A DNA stretch of 54,078 nt from Aestuariivirga sp. (lineage in GTDB: Bacteria > Pseudomonadota > Alphaproteobacteria > Rhizobiales > Aestuariivirgaceae): NCBI GenBank assembly GCA_030680855.1, contig JAUXUN010000084.1, positions 1-54,078 of the forward strand, read 5' to 3'. Of this stretch, positions 17,595 through 26,441 are shown one piece after another (within the stretch, counting starts at the first letter, position 1; every line of letters begins with the position of its first letter). The translations under genes and the position numbers were made by a program. The notes under the pieces were generated by a model. The model searched no databases, was not told the origin of the DNA, and saw only the letters and a list, made by a program, of their open reading frames with translations.

Positions 17595-19127
17595 TCATTT
17601 GCGGGCCAACATCTTTTTAACTTCAGAAACCAAATCGGCCTCCGGAACCGAAACCTGGGCCAGGCGCTGGCTCGCATATTCCTCGCGGGATTCAACGCCG
17701 CTGGCGAGTTGTGCACCCAGCGCCAAATCTTTCAGCGTCACTTCGCCCCTGGCCTTTTCATCGCCGCCCTGAATGACAACGAGCGGGCTGCCGCGCTTGT
17801 CGGCATATTTCATCTGGGCCTTCATGCCCGAAGTGCCGACATACATTTCGGCGCGGATATTGGCGGCGCGCAACTGCTGCACCATTTTCTGGTAATCGCC
17901 CTGGCGTTCCTTATCCATGACGAGCACGACAACGGGAGCAGTCGTTTCCTTGTCCTCGGTCTTGCCCAGAAGCTTCAGCGCGGAATAGAGACGCGAGACG
18001 CCCATTGAAAAACCCGTCGCGGGAACTGATTGCCCGGTGAAGCGCGCCACAAGATCATCATAGCGCCCACCGCCGCCAACGGAACCGAAGCGAACAAGGT
18101 TTCCTTTTTCGTCTTTTGCTTCCATCAACAATTCACATTCAAAAACTGGTCCGGTGTAGTATTCGAGGCCCCGAACAACGGAAGGGTCGAAACGTATACG
18201 GTCACTTCCGTAACCAGATGCCCTTGTCAATTTGTGAATTTCTTCGAGCTCACGCAAACCTTCCATTGTGATTTCAAAATTATAGAACGACGATTTCATT
18301 TCATCGATCAGATGCCAGTCAGCATCTTTTTCTGTTTTGAATTCCTCAGGCAGATATTTTCCTTCAGTTATCTGTTTAGCACTTGAGTGAGCAGTGATAA
18401 TTAGAGACAACACGCGTTCTATCTGAAGGTTGTTTAGCTCTGCCCCTTTAGCAAAGTCACCGCTCTCATCCTTCCGTCCTTCACCCAAGAGGGCCTTCAC
18501 ACCATTTATTCCCAATCTGTCAAACTTATCGATCGCACGAAGAACAGTCAGGCGTTTCTCCAATGGAATTTCAGTTCCAATCATTACACCATCAAGTATT
18601 TTCCGATTATTCACCTTCATCACATACTGCCCGCGCGGAATACCCAGCGCCTCCATCGTATCCGCTGCCATCATGCAGACTTCGGCGTCGGCGGCGGGGG
18701 AGGCGCTGCCTACGGTGTCGGCATCGAACTGCATGAACTGGCGGTAGCGGCCGGGGCCGGGCTTTTCGTTGCGGAAGACCCAGCCTTGGCGGTAGCTGCG
18801 AAACGGTGTTGGCAGGAATTGCTGGTTCTCGGCGACGTAGCGGGCGAGCGGTGCCGTCAGGTCATAACGCAGGCTCAGCCACTGCTCGTCATCATCCTGA
18901 AAGGAAAACACGCCCTCGTTCGGGCGGTCCTGGTCGGGCAGGAATTTCCCCAGCGCTTCGGTATATTCAATGAAGGGTTGCTCCACGGGTTCAAAGCCGT
19001 AGTTTTCATACACCTCTTCAATGATGCGCAGCATGCGTTTGAGGCCGCGAATTTCATTCGCGTCCACATCGCGGAAACCCTTGGCGAGGCGCGCCTTGGG
19101 GCGGTTTTGCTTGTCACTGGAAGCCAT
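17595..19127 (-). CDS. hisS: histidyl-tRNA synthetase
   Basis: 510 residues, longer than E. coli HisS (about 424) but usual for this alphaproteobacterial type. Class II motif 1 is around [20 protein letters not shown]. Motif 2 reads [20 protein letters not shown] rather than the canonical FRHERPQKGRYRQFHQ. The histidine-A motif is RGLEYYTG, followed by GGGGRYDDL. The C-terminal anticodon-binding domain includes APVVVLVMD and [10 protein letters not shown]. In some alphaproteobacteria tRNA-His lacks the G-1 base and HisS has diverged in motif 2; this protein may belong to that group. The region encoded at roughly 18100-18640 is AT-rich compared with both ends of the gene (see findings). It lies 35 bases downstream of the FAH-family gene and may share its transcript. 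Confidence 0.96.
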   Translation of the reverse strand: MASSDKQNRPKARLAKGFRDVDANEIRGLKRMLRIIEEVYENYGFEPVEQPFIEYTEALGKFLPDQDRPNEGVFSFQDDDEQWLSLRYDLTAPLARYVAENQQFLPTPFRSYRQGWVFRNEKPGPGRYRQFMQFDADTVGSASPAADAEVCMMAADTMEALGIPRGQYVMKVNNRKILDGVMIGTEIPLEKRLTVLRAIDKFDRLGINGVKALLGEGRKDESGDFAKGAELNNLQIERVLSLIITAHSSAKQITEGKYLPEEFKTEKDADWHLIDEMKSSFYNFEITMEGLRELEEIHKLTRASGYGSDRIRFDPSVVRGLEYYTGPVFECELLMEAKDEKGNLVRFGSVGGGGRYDDLVARFTGQSVPATGFSMGVSRLYSALKLLGKTEDKETTAPVVVLVMDKERQGDYQKMVQQLRAANIRAEMYVGTSGMKAQMKYADKRGSPLVVIQGGDEKARGEVTLKDLALGAQLASGVESREEYASQRLAQVSVPEADLVSEVKKMLARK

Positions 19128-19162
19128 GGTCCCAACCCGTTTGTTGAGGGCTTCTAGCGCTC

Positions 19163-20008
19163 TTACTTATCGCGCACAACCTTCTGGTTCTGCTCGCCCA
19201 GGCCATCAATACACACGCGCATTTTATCGCCGGGTTTCAGGTATTGCGGCGGCTTCATGCCCATGCCGACGCCGGGCGGGGTGCCGGTGGTGATGATATC
19301 GCCCGGCATCAGGGTGAAGAATTCCGAGAGATAGGCCACGATATGGGCCACGCCGTAAACCATGGTGGCGGTGGAGCCGTCCTGCACGCGCTTGCCGTTA
19401 AGCTCCAGCCAGAGGTGGAGGTTCTGCGGGTCTTTCACCTCGTCGGCGGTCACCAGCCAGGGGCCGATGGGGCCGAAAGTGTCGTAGGACTTGCCCTTGG
19501 TCCATTGGCCGGAGCGCTCGACTTGGAATTCGCGCTCGGAGAGGTCATTGATGGTGCAATAGCCCGCCACGTGCTTCATGGCGTCAGCCTTCTTGATGTT
19601 CTTGGCGCGGGTGCCGATGATCACGCCGAGTTCCACTTCCCAGTCGGATTTCTTCGATTTCGGCGGAATGGTCACATCGTCATCGGGGCCGGAGATGCAG
19701 CTTACATGCTTGGTGAAAACCACGGGCTCGGGGGGAACCTGGAGGCCCGATTCTTCCGCATGGTCGGAATAGTTAAGGCCGATGGCCACGAATTTCTGCG
19801 GGTTCGCCACGCAGGCGCCGATGCGCGGGGTGCCGCGGACCAGCGGCAGGGTTTCGAGTTTGAGCTTCTTGAGCTTGGCCAGGCCCTTGGGCGAAATGGT
19901 TTCGCCGGTAATGTCCGGGATGACTTTCGAAAGGTCCCGGATCTTGCCGGCCTTGTCCAGAATGCCCGGCTTTTCCTTGCCCTTCGGCCCATAACGCAGA
20001 AGTTTCAT
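19163..20008 (-). CDS. fumarylacetoacetate hydrolase (FAH) family protein
   Basis: 281 residues from the ATG at 20008, with AGGGG upstream; an open frame upstream to 20152 is discarded. The metal-binding acidic motif is [12 protein letters not shown], and [28 protein letters not shown] and [12 protein letters not shown] are standard FAH signatures. Family members include ureidoglycolate lyase, 2,4-diketo-3-deoxy-L-fuconate hydrolase and acylpyruvate hydrolases, all cleaving or hydrating 2-oxo acids with Mg2+. The neighbour is an alpha-hydroxy-acid oxidase, so a route that yields glyoxylate or L-lactate is reasonable, but the substrate is not fixed by sequence. Its ATG overlaps the stop of the preceding gene (ATGA). 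Confidence 0.9.
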   Translation of the reverse strand: MKLLRYGPKGKEKPGILDKAGKIRDLSKVIPDITGETISPKGLAKLKKLKLETLPLVRGTPRIGACVANPQKFVAIGLNYSDHAEESGLQVPPEPVVFTKHVSCISGPDDDVTIPPKSKKSDWEVELGVIIGTRAKNIKKADAMKHVAGYCTINDLSEREFQVERSGQWTKGKSYDTFGPIGPWLVTADEVKDPQNLHLWLELNGKRVQDGSTATMVYGVAHIVAYLSEFFTLMPGDIITTGTPPGVGMGMKPPQYLKPGDKMRVCIDGLGEQNQKVVRDK

Positions 20009-20589
20009 ACCTGTTCCCCTGTGGTGGCTGACGGATGCCAGCGCGGTTGATAGCCTTTCGCCAGAATGGCGGTGATGAGCGGCGGTGTCAAAAGCCTGGC
20101 CTTCATAAGCGAAGCCCGGGGAATTGCCAGCCCATATTGGGAATGAGACCATTGCAGGAGGTGCTGGCCTTTGACCGCATAGGCGAGGCCTTGCTGCTCG
20201 ATCATGGCGCCATCGGGTAAATCCTTGATCTCGGCCTCATGCCTTGCAAGACGCTGGGCATGGAGTTCCCGGTCAAAGTCATTAACTTTCCGCCCGCCGA
20301 TAAAGCTCCTGGCGTCTGCCCTGCGGCAAAAGAAACAGGGGCGATGACCCGCCGCCAGGGCTGTCACCTCATCAAGAAAGAACAGTGAGGTGTAGCCCTT
20401 CCCCATGGCCTCGTGCTTCATGTTCTTGTAGTGCATGTCGCAACAAATCCAGTGGATGCTGGCCCAGCGGCGCCTGCCCAGGGTCTTGTCATCGTGGTGG
20501 AACTTGCCGCCGCGGTTGCCCATCATGGTGCCGCGCGCCGGATTGGCCTCAATTTCCCCCCACGGGTTTACGCGGTTTTCTAGGGTCAT
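20005..20589 (-). CDS. conserved hypothetical protein with Cys/His cluster
   Basis: 194 residues. I recall similar uncharacterised proteins in Hyphomicrobiales but no named function. The visible pattern is an N-terminal NPARGTMMGNRGGKFH, then LGRRRWASIHWICCDMHYK, YTSLFFLDEVTALAAGHRP followed by CFFCRRADARSF, and a C-terminal MIEQQGLAYAVKGQHLLQWSH. The HRPCxxC element resembles the metal-binding Cys motif of the Ada N-terminal domain, so zinc binding is possible. It is the third gene of a four-gene unit and overlaps the FAH-family ATG. The function is unknown. Confidence 0.8.
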   Translation of the reverse strand: MTLENRVNPWGEIEANPARGTMMGNRGGKFHHDDKTLGRRRWASIHWICCDMHYKNMKHEAMGKGYTSLFFLDEVTALAAGHRPCFFCRRADARSFIGGRKVNDFDRELHAQRLARHEAEIKDLPDGAMIEQQGLAYAVKGQHLLQWSHSQYGLAIPRASLMKARLLTPPLITAILAKGYQPRWHPSATTGEQV

Positions 20590-20591
20590 GG

Positions 20592-21155
20592 CTAATCGAC
20601 GCGGTGATAGAGGCCGGGATAGTTTTGCACGAGGCCAAATTCGTCAAATTCAATTTCGCTGGTAAAGCCGCCGTCCGTGGCCTCAAAAAGAAAACGCCGG
20701 CCCGGTTCGATGCAGGTGTATCTCTGGCCATCCGCCACGGGCACCAGCCTGTCGAAGTAAACATAGAGCATCTGGAAAGTCCGGGCTTGCCCCTTGTCAA
20801 AGCTCGTGCGGCGCACCGGCAGCGTATTGGTGAAACAGGTGAAGGTGAAATCGACATCGATGCAGCCATCCAGTTCCTGGAGATGGGCGCCGCGCGCGTC
20901 GTGCCAAATTCCCGGAGATGGCGAGGTGCATGTCAGCATTTGACCGTCGATGGAATCAATCCTGAAGGATAACACCCGCCAGTCCCGGTCCATCTGGATT
21001 TCGTAGGCGAAAGCATAGCGCGTTCCATCCTCCTGGCCCATAACCTGGCTTTTGACCAGATAACCTCCGGCCTTCGCCTGAAGCACCAGATGTTCGAGCC
21101 CTGCACCTTCCGCCGGCTTCCAACGTGCGGTTATCTGGTCAACAGGTTTCCACAT
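20592..21155 (-). CDS. putative glycolipid-binding family protein (PF06475-like)
   Basis: 187 residues from the ATG at 21155 (MWKPVDQITARWKPAEGAGL); the open frame to 21299 overlaps the preceding gene and is rejected. Characteristic segments are GLEHLVLQAKAGGYLVKSQV, the DRDWRVLSFRID strand, LDGCIDVDFTFTCFTNTLPV and the ending FDEFGLVQNYPGLYHRV. The family was named for glycolipid binding from a structure-based assignment and forms a flattened beta-barrel; its physiological role is unclear. No signal peptide is present. The next gene starts three bases after its stop codon, so the two are translated from one message. Confidence 0.8.
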   Translation of the reverse strand: MWKPVDQITARWKPAEGAGLEHLVLQAKAGGYLVKSQVMGQEDGTRYAFAYEIQMDRDWRVLSFRIDSIDGQMLTCTSPSPGIWHDARGAHLQELDGCIDVDFTFTCFTNTLPVRRTSFDKGQARTFQMLYVYFDRLVPVADGQRYTCIEPGRRFLFEATDGGFTSEIEFDEFGLVQNYPGLYHRVD

Positions 21156-21165
21156 GGCGACGAAC

Positions 21166-22374
21166 TCACCGTTTGGCAGAACGCGGCTTTGCGGGGGCGC
21201 GCGTGGGAGCCGGAATGGCAAAGGGAGGTGTTGGCAGCATGAGGTTGTGGCGGCCAACCTTGGTGATGTCCTTCTCGCCGCACAGGCCCATGGTGACATC
21301 GAGCTCGGCTTTCAGGATTTCAAGCGCCCGGGTGACACCTGCTTCGCCCCCGGCCCCCAGGCCGTAAACATAAGCACGGCCCACCATGGTGCCCTTGGCG
21401 CCCATGGCCATGGCTTTCATGATGTCGATGCCGGTCCGGATGCCGCCGTCAAAGAACACTTCAATCCTGTCGCCCACCGCATCGACAATGGCGCCCAGCA
21501 TATCAATCGTCGCGGGCGCGCCATCAAGCTGGCGGCCACCGTGGTTTGAAACAATGATGGCATCGGCCCCGGTTTGCACGGCGATCAGGGCGTCATCCAC
21601 ATCATTTATGCCCTTGAGGATCAGCTTGCCGTGCCACTGCTTGCGGATGAACTCAACCGAGGTCCAATCCAGCGTCGGGTCAAACTGGCTGTGGGTCCAT
21701 TCAGAAAGCGTGCCCATGTCGGTCACGCCTTTGACATGGCCAACGATGTTTCCGAAGCTGCGGTTTTTGGTGCCCAGCATGCCGGCGCACCAGCGGGGCT
21801 TGGTCATCATGTTGAGAATGTTGGGGATGGTCAGCTTGGGCGGAGCGGAGAGGCCGTTCCTGATGTCCTTGTGGCGCTGGCCGAGAAGCTGGAGATCAAG
21901 GGTGAGCACGAGAGCGGAACACTTGGCCGCCCTTGCACGGGCCACGAGGTCCGATGAGAAGCCCCGGTCACGCATCACATAGAGCTGGAACCAGAAGGGC
22001 TTGCCGTTATGCTTGGCCACTTCCTCAATCGAGCAGATGCTCATGGTGGTCAGCGTATAGGGCACGCCAAATTTCTGCGCGGCGCGGCAGGCCTTGATTT
22101 CACCGTCCGCATGCTGCATGCCGCCAAGCCCGATAGGCGCGAGCGCCACGGGCATGGACACGTCCTGGCCCACCATTTTGGTTTTCAGCGAGCGGTTGTC
22201 GATGTTGCGGGCCACGCGCTGGCGGAGCTTGTATTTGTCGAAGGCCTTGATGTTATCGGCATAGGTGCCGGTGGTGTAGGACCCGGTGTCGCAATAGTCG
22301 TAAAACATGCGGGGCACGCGGCTTTCGTAGATCTGGCGCAAGTCTTCAATACAGGTGGTTTTGGCGGGGTTCAT
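21166..22374 (-). CDS. FMN-dependent alpha-hydroxy-acid oxidase (LldD family)
   Basis: 402 residues. The FMN-binding TIM barrel is clear: MPVALAPIGLGGMQHADGE, FWFQLYVMRDRG, LILKGINDVDDA (catalytic Lys region), the active-site His in IIVSNHGGRQLDGAPA, and FFDGGIRTGIDIMKAMAMGA. These enzymes oxidise L-lactate, glycolate, mandelate or longer 2-hydroxy acids to 2-oxo acids; the motif set fits L-lactate dehydrogenase best but does not prove it. It opens a leftward operon of four genes and is divergent, by 111 bases, from the glycolate oxidase operon, so both sides of this promoter region encode hydroxy-acid oxidation. Confidence 0.9.
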   Translation of the reverse strand: MNPAKTTCIEDLRQIYESRVPRMFYDYCDTGSYTTGTYADNIKAFDKYKLRQRVARNIDNRSLKTKMVGQDVSMPVALAPIGLGGMQHADGEIKACRAAQKFGVPYTLTTMSICSIEEVAKHNGKPFWFQLYVMRDRGFSSDLVARARAAKCSALVLTLDLQLLGQRHKDIRNGLSAPPKLTIPNILNMMTKPRWCAGMLGTKNRSFGNIVGHVKGVTDMGTLSEWTHSQFDPTLDWTSVEFIRKQWHGKLILKGINDVDDALIAVQTGADAIIVSNHGGRQLDGAPATIDMLGAIVDAVGDRIEVFFDGGIRTGIDIMKAMAMGAKGTMVGRAYVYGLGAGGEAGVTRALEILKAELDVTMGLCGEKDITKVGRHNLMLPTPPFAIPAPTRAPAKPRSAKR

Positions 22375-22485
22375 CTCGGGGGGTTCTCAAAGTTGGACGT
22401 GAGGCCTCTCTTTTGCCCGCCTTGGCGGTTCACTGCAAGATCGTTTCTCTTGTTAAATCATCCCATTGCGGGGTAGTTTCGCGCC

Positions 22486-23976
22486 ATGCTGAAAATGCCC
22501 GAAGCGGACCCCCAGACACTCAAGAAGCGCGCCTCGATTGCCGCCGCACTTCGCCATATAGTTCCTGGCGAAGGGGTCATAGAAACACGCACCGAAATGA
22601 GCGTTTACGAGTCCGACGGGCTCACCGCCTACCGGCAGTTGCCGCTGGTGGTCGTGCTGCCCCAAACCACAGCGGAAGTGGCAAAAGTGCTGCGCTATGC
22701 CTTCGAAAACAAGATCAAGGTTGTGCCGCGCGGGGCCGGCACCTCGCTGTCCGGCGGGGCCCTTCCGCTGGCCGACGGCATCGTGCTGGGGCTTTCGAAA
22801 TTCAACAGGGTGCTGGAAATCGACTATGACAACCGCTGCGCCGTGGTGCAGCCGGGGGTCACCAATCTGGCCATAACCCAGGCGGTGCAGCATAAGGGTT
22901 TTTACTACGCGCCCGACCCTTCCTCGCAGATCGCCTGCACCATTGGCGGCAATGTGGCGGAAAATTCCGGCGGGGTGCATTGCCTGAAATACGGCCTCAC
23001 CGCCAACAACATCCTTGGCCTTGAAATGGTGCTGATCAGCGGCGAGGTCATCCGGCTTGGCGGCAAGCATCTGGACAGCGACGGGCTGGATTTGCTCGGT
23101 GTGCTCACCGGTTCGGAAGGCCTGCTCGGCGTCATCACAGAGGTTACGGTACGGCTCCTGCAAAAACCGGAAACGGCGCGGGTCATCCTCGTGGGCTTTC
23201 CGACAAATGAAGATGCGGGCAATTGCGTGGCCGATATCATTTCCGCCGGCATCATTCCCGGCGGCATGGAAATGATGGACAAGCCCGCCATTCATGCGGT
23301 GGAAGAATTTGTCCATGCGGACTATCCGCTTGATGTGGAAGCGCTGCTCATCATCGAGCTTGACGGGCCTGCCATTGAGGTGGACCACCTGATCGAAGAA
23401 GTTTCCGCAATTGCCAGGAAAAACAAGTGCAGCACATCGCGCGTTTCAACCTCGGAAGCCGAGCGCCTGCTGTTCTGGGCGGGGCGCAAGGCGGCTTTTC
23501 CGGCGGTGGGGCGCATCTCGCCGGATTATTTCTGCATGGACGGCACCATTCCACGCAAGCGCCTGTCGGAAGTGCTCACGGGCATGGCGGAGCTTTCAAA
23601 AAAGCATGGGCTGCGGGTGGCCAATGTTTTCCATGCGGGTGACGGCAATTTGCATCCGCTTATTCTCTATGATGCCAATGCGGGCGACGAACTGGCGCGG
23701 GCCGAGGAATTCGGCGCGGATATCCTGCGGCTCTGCGTCAAAGTGGGCGGCGTGCTCACCGGCGAGCATGGGGTTGGTATTGAGAAGCGCGACCTGATGC
23801 CGGTCATGTTTACGGAAGCCGACCTGGCGCAGCAACAGCGCTTGAAATGCGCTTTCGATGACCGCGGCCTGCTCAATCCGGGCAAAGTGTTTCCAACGCT
23901 CCATGCCTGCGCCGAGCTGGGCCGTATGCATGTGAAGGCGGGCAAGCTGCCCTTCCCGGAGATTCCGAGATTCTGA
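22486..23976 (+). CDS. glcD: glycolate oxidase subunit GlcD (FAD)
   Basis: 496 residues. The N-terminal FAD-binding domain of the PCMH type contains VVPRGAGTSLSGGALPLADG, DPSSQIACTIGGNVAENSGG, and VLTGSEGLLGVITEVTVRLL. The C-terminal oxidase domain has NVFHAGDGNLHPLILYD and GGVLTGEHGVGIEKRD. GlcD carries the FAD where glycolate (and often D-lactate) is oxidised to glyoxylate. The stop overlaps the glcE ATG by one base. The next genes encode GlcE, GlcF and malate synthase, a complete pathway from glycolate to malate. Confidence 0.95.
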   Translation: MLKMPEADPQTLKKRASIAAALRHIVPGEGVIETRTEMSVYESDGLTAYRQLPLVVVLPQTTAEVAKVLRYAFENKIKVVPRGAGTSLSGGALPLADGIVLGLSKFNRVLEIDYDNRCAVVQPGVTNLAITQAVQHKGFYYAPDPSSQIACTIGGNVAENSGGVHCLKYGLTANNILGLEMVLISGEVIRLGGKHLDSDGLDLLGVLTGSEGLLGVITEVTVRLLQKPETARVILVGFPTNEDAGNCVADIISAGIIPGGMEMMDKPAIHAVEEFVHADYPLDVEALLIIELDGPAIEVDHLIEEVSAIARKNKCSTSRVSTSEAERLLFWAGRKAAFPAVGRISPDYFCMDGTIPRKRLSEVLTGMAELSKKHGLRVANVFHAGDGNLHPLILYDANAGDELARAEEFGADILRLCVKVGGVLTGEHGVGIEKRDLMPVMFTEADLAQQQRLKCAFDDRGLLNPGKVFPTLHACAELGRMHVKAGKLPFPEIPRF

Positions 23977-25136
23977 TGACGCCGACCTTCAAACCGCAGA
24001 CGATACAGGAGCTTGCGGACTATGTGGCGCTCGGCGGCAGGCTTGAGGTCTTGGGCAGCGGCACAAAGCGCGCGCTTGGCAGGCTTTTGCAGCCAGAAAC
24101 AGCTATCGACATGTCGGGCTTCACCGGCATTTCGCTTTACGAACCTGAGGAACTGGTGCTTGAAGCGGGGGCCGGCACGCCGCTCAGCGTCATTGAAAAG
24201 GCGCTTGCCAAGAACCATCAGCAACTGGCCTTCGAGCCGCCGGACTATTCGAAACTGCTGGGGGGCAAGCACAAGGGCACGCTGGGGGGCCTGATGGCCT
24301 GCGGGCTCTCAGGGCCGCGGCGCATCAAGGCGGGGGCGGCGCGTGACCATATCCTGGGCATTGCCGGGGTTTCCGGGCGCGGTGAAATTTTCAAGGCCGG
24401 CGGACGGGTGGTCAAGAATGTCACGGGCTTTGATGTGGCCAAGCTCATGGTGGGTTCCTATGGCACGCTCGCGGCGCTCACCAGCATCACGGTTAAGGTG
24501 CTTCCCGCTGCTGCCACGCAGGAAACGCTGGTTTTCAGCGGCCTCAGTGATGCCAAGGCGATCCAGGCCATGAGCCTTGCCATGCAGTCGGCCTGCGATG
24601 TATCAGGGGCGGCCCATCTGCCGGGAACGCCATCGCAGACCCTGTTTCGCCTTGAAGGCATTCAGCCGTCGGTTGTCTATCGCCGCCAGAAGCTTGCCAG
24701 TCACTTGAAGATTTTCGGGGCCAGCGATCATCTCGACGAGAAGGACTCGCTTTCGGAGTGGAAGGCCATCCGCGATGTTGAGCGGCTGAGCGCCGACGAT
24801 GCCCGATTTGTCTGGAAACTTTCGCTGACGCCGTCGAAGGCCGCCGAAACCGTCGCCCGGATTTCAAAGCAGCTAGATATCCAGTATTTCTATGACTGGG
24901 CGGGCGGCCTCGTCTGGCTTGGGGTGCCGCGCAGCAACCAGGCCTATGCCTATATCATCCGCAATTGCCTTGAAGACGGCCATGCCACGCTTTTCCGGGC
25001 CGAGGACGACGTGCGCGAACGCATCGAGGTTTTCCAGCCGCAACTCCCGGCTCTTTCGGCACTCACCAAGCGGGTCAAGACCTCTTTTGATCCCAATGGT
25101 GTTTTCAACCACGGCCGCATGTATAAAGACATCTGA
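23976..25136 (+). CDS. glcE: glycolate oxidase subunit GlcE
   Basis: 386 residues. It is a shorter FAD-binding PCMH paralogue of GlcD, with LEVLGSGTKRALGRLLQPET, GKHKGTLGGLMACGLSGPRR and GGRVVKNVTGFDVAKLMVGS. The GlcE subunit is required for glycolate oxidase activity together with GlcD and GlcF. It is coupled to glcD by TGATG, and four bases separate its stop from glcF. Confidence 0.95.
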   Translation: MTPTFKPQTIQELADYVALGGRLEVLGSGTKRALGRLLQPETAIDMSGFTGISLYEPEELVLEAGAGTPLSVIEKALAKNHQQLAFEPPDYSKLLGGKHKGTLGGLMACGLSGPRRIKAGAARDHILGIAGVSGRGEIFKAGGRVVKNVTGFDVAKLMVGSYGTLAALTSITVKVLPAAATQETLVFSGLSDAKAIQAMSLAMQSACDVSGAAHLPGTPSQTLFRLEGIQPSVVYRRQKLASHLKIFGASDHLDEKDSLSEWKAIRDVERLSADDARFVWKLSLTPSKAAETVARISKQLDIQYFYDWAGGLVWLGVPRSNQAYAYIIRNCLEDGHATLFRAEDDVRERIEVFQPQLPALSALTKRVKTSFDPNGVFNHGRMYKDI

Positions 25137-25139
25137 GCC

Positions 25140-26438
25140 ATGCAAACAAATTTCACCGCAGCGCAATTGAAAGACCCACACACGGCGGAGGCCAACAAGA
25201 TCCTGCGGACTTGCGTGCACTGCGGTTTCTGCACGGCCACTTGCCCCACCTATGTGCTGCTGGGCGACGAGCTCGACAGCCCGCGCGGCCGCATTTACCT
25301 CATCAAGAACATGCTGGAGAAGAATGAGCCGGCAACGACGGAAACCGTCAAGCATATCGACCGCTGCCTGTCGTGCCTGTCGTGCATGACCACCTGCCCC
25401 TCGGGCGTCAATTACATGCACCTCATCGACCAGGCCAGGGTGCATGTGGAAAAAACCTACCGGCGGCCGGTGCTTGAAACGATGCTGCGCGCCATGCTGG
25501 GCTATGCCATGCCGCGGCCCCATGTGTTCCGGCTGACGCTGTCACTAGCAAAACTGGCCCGGCCTTTTTCGAAAGTATTTTCCAGGCTGGGCCTTAAGCG
25601 GGTGGAGGCGATGCTGGCGCTGGTTCCCAAAACACCTACTCTCACGGAAAACCTGGGCGCGCCCGGCACCTATCCGGCGGAAGGCGCACAGCGCGGGCGG
25701 GTGGCGCTGCTCATGGGCTGTGTGCAGAGTGTGATCGAGCCCTCCATCAATGCGGCCACCATCCGCCTTTTGACGCGGCTCGGATATGAGGTCGTGGTTA
25801 CAGGCGGAGAAACCTGCTGCGGTTCGCTGACACATCACATGGGCAAGGAAGCGGACGCCATCTGGCGGGCGCGGCGCAACGTGCATCACTGGGCCAACGC
25901 ACGGGTTGATGCGGTCATCGTCACCGCTTCGGGCTGCGGCACGACGATCAAGGACTATGGTTTCATGCTGCGCCTTGACCCCGTCTATGCGGCAAGGGCC
26001 GCCGTTGTCAGCGCCAAGGCAAAGGACATTGTGGAATTCCTTTCCGGCATTGAGCTGCCTGCGGCTTCGCAGGCCCTGCGCGTCACCTATCATTCGGCCT
26101 GTTCCATGCAACATGGCCAGCAGATGGGAAGCAAGGCCCAAACGCTTTTGCGCAATGCGGGCTTCACGGTTCAGGACATTCCGGAGGGCCATCTCTGCTG
26201 CGGTTCGGCGGGCACCTACAACATCATGCAGCCCGAGATCGCCACGCAGCTCAGGGACAGAAAGATCAAGAACATCAAGACGACCAATCCGCAGGTGATT
26301 GCCACTGGGAATATCGGCTGCATCACCCAGCTTGCCACGGGCTTGGAAACGCCCATTCTGCACACTATCGAGCTTCTCGATTGGGTCTATGGGGGGCCTA
26401 AACCCGACAAACTGAAACATCTCAATGGAGGGGCTTAA
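25140..26438 (+). CDS. glcF: glycolate oxidase iron-sulfur subunit GlcF
   Basis: 432 residues. Two ferredoxin-type [4Fe-4S] motifs are visible, TCVHCGFCTATCPTY and RCLSCLSCMTTCPSG. Two C-terminal CCG domains contain GGETCCGSLTHHMG and GHLCCGSAGTYN. GlcF accepts electrons from GlcD and passes them to the membrane quinone pool. The stop is three bases before the malate synthase ATG. Confidence 0.96.
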   Translation: MQTNFTAAQLKDPHTAEANKILRTCVHCGFCTATCPTYVLLGDELDSPRGRIYLIKNMLEKNEPATTETVKHIDRCLSCLSCMTTCPSGVNYMHLIDQARVHVEKTYRRPVLETMLRAMLGYAMPRPHVFRLTLSLAKLARPFSKVFSRLGLKRVEAMLALVPKTPTLTENLGAPGTYPAEGAQRGRVALLMGCVQSVIEPSINAATIRLLTRLGYEVVVTGGETCCGSLTHHMGKEADAIWRARRNVHHWANARVDAVIVTASGCGTTIKDYGFMLRLDPVYAARAAVVSAKAKDIVEFLSGIELPAASQALRVTYHSACSMQHGQQMGSKAQTLLRNAGFTVQDIPEGHLCCGSAGTYNIMQPEIATQLRDRKIKNIKTTNPQVIATGNIGCITQLATGLETPILHTIELLDWVYGGPKPDKLKHLNGGA

Positions 26439-26441
26439 GAT

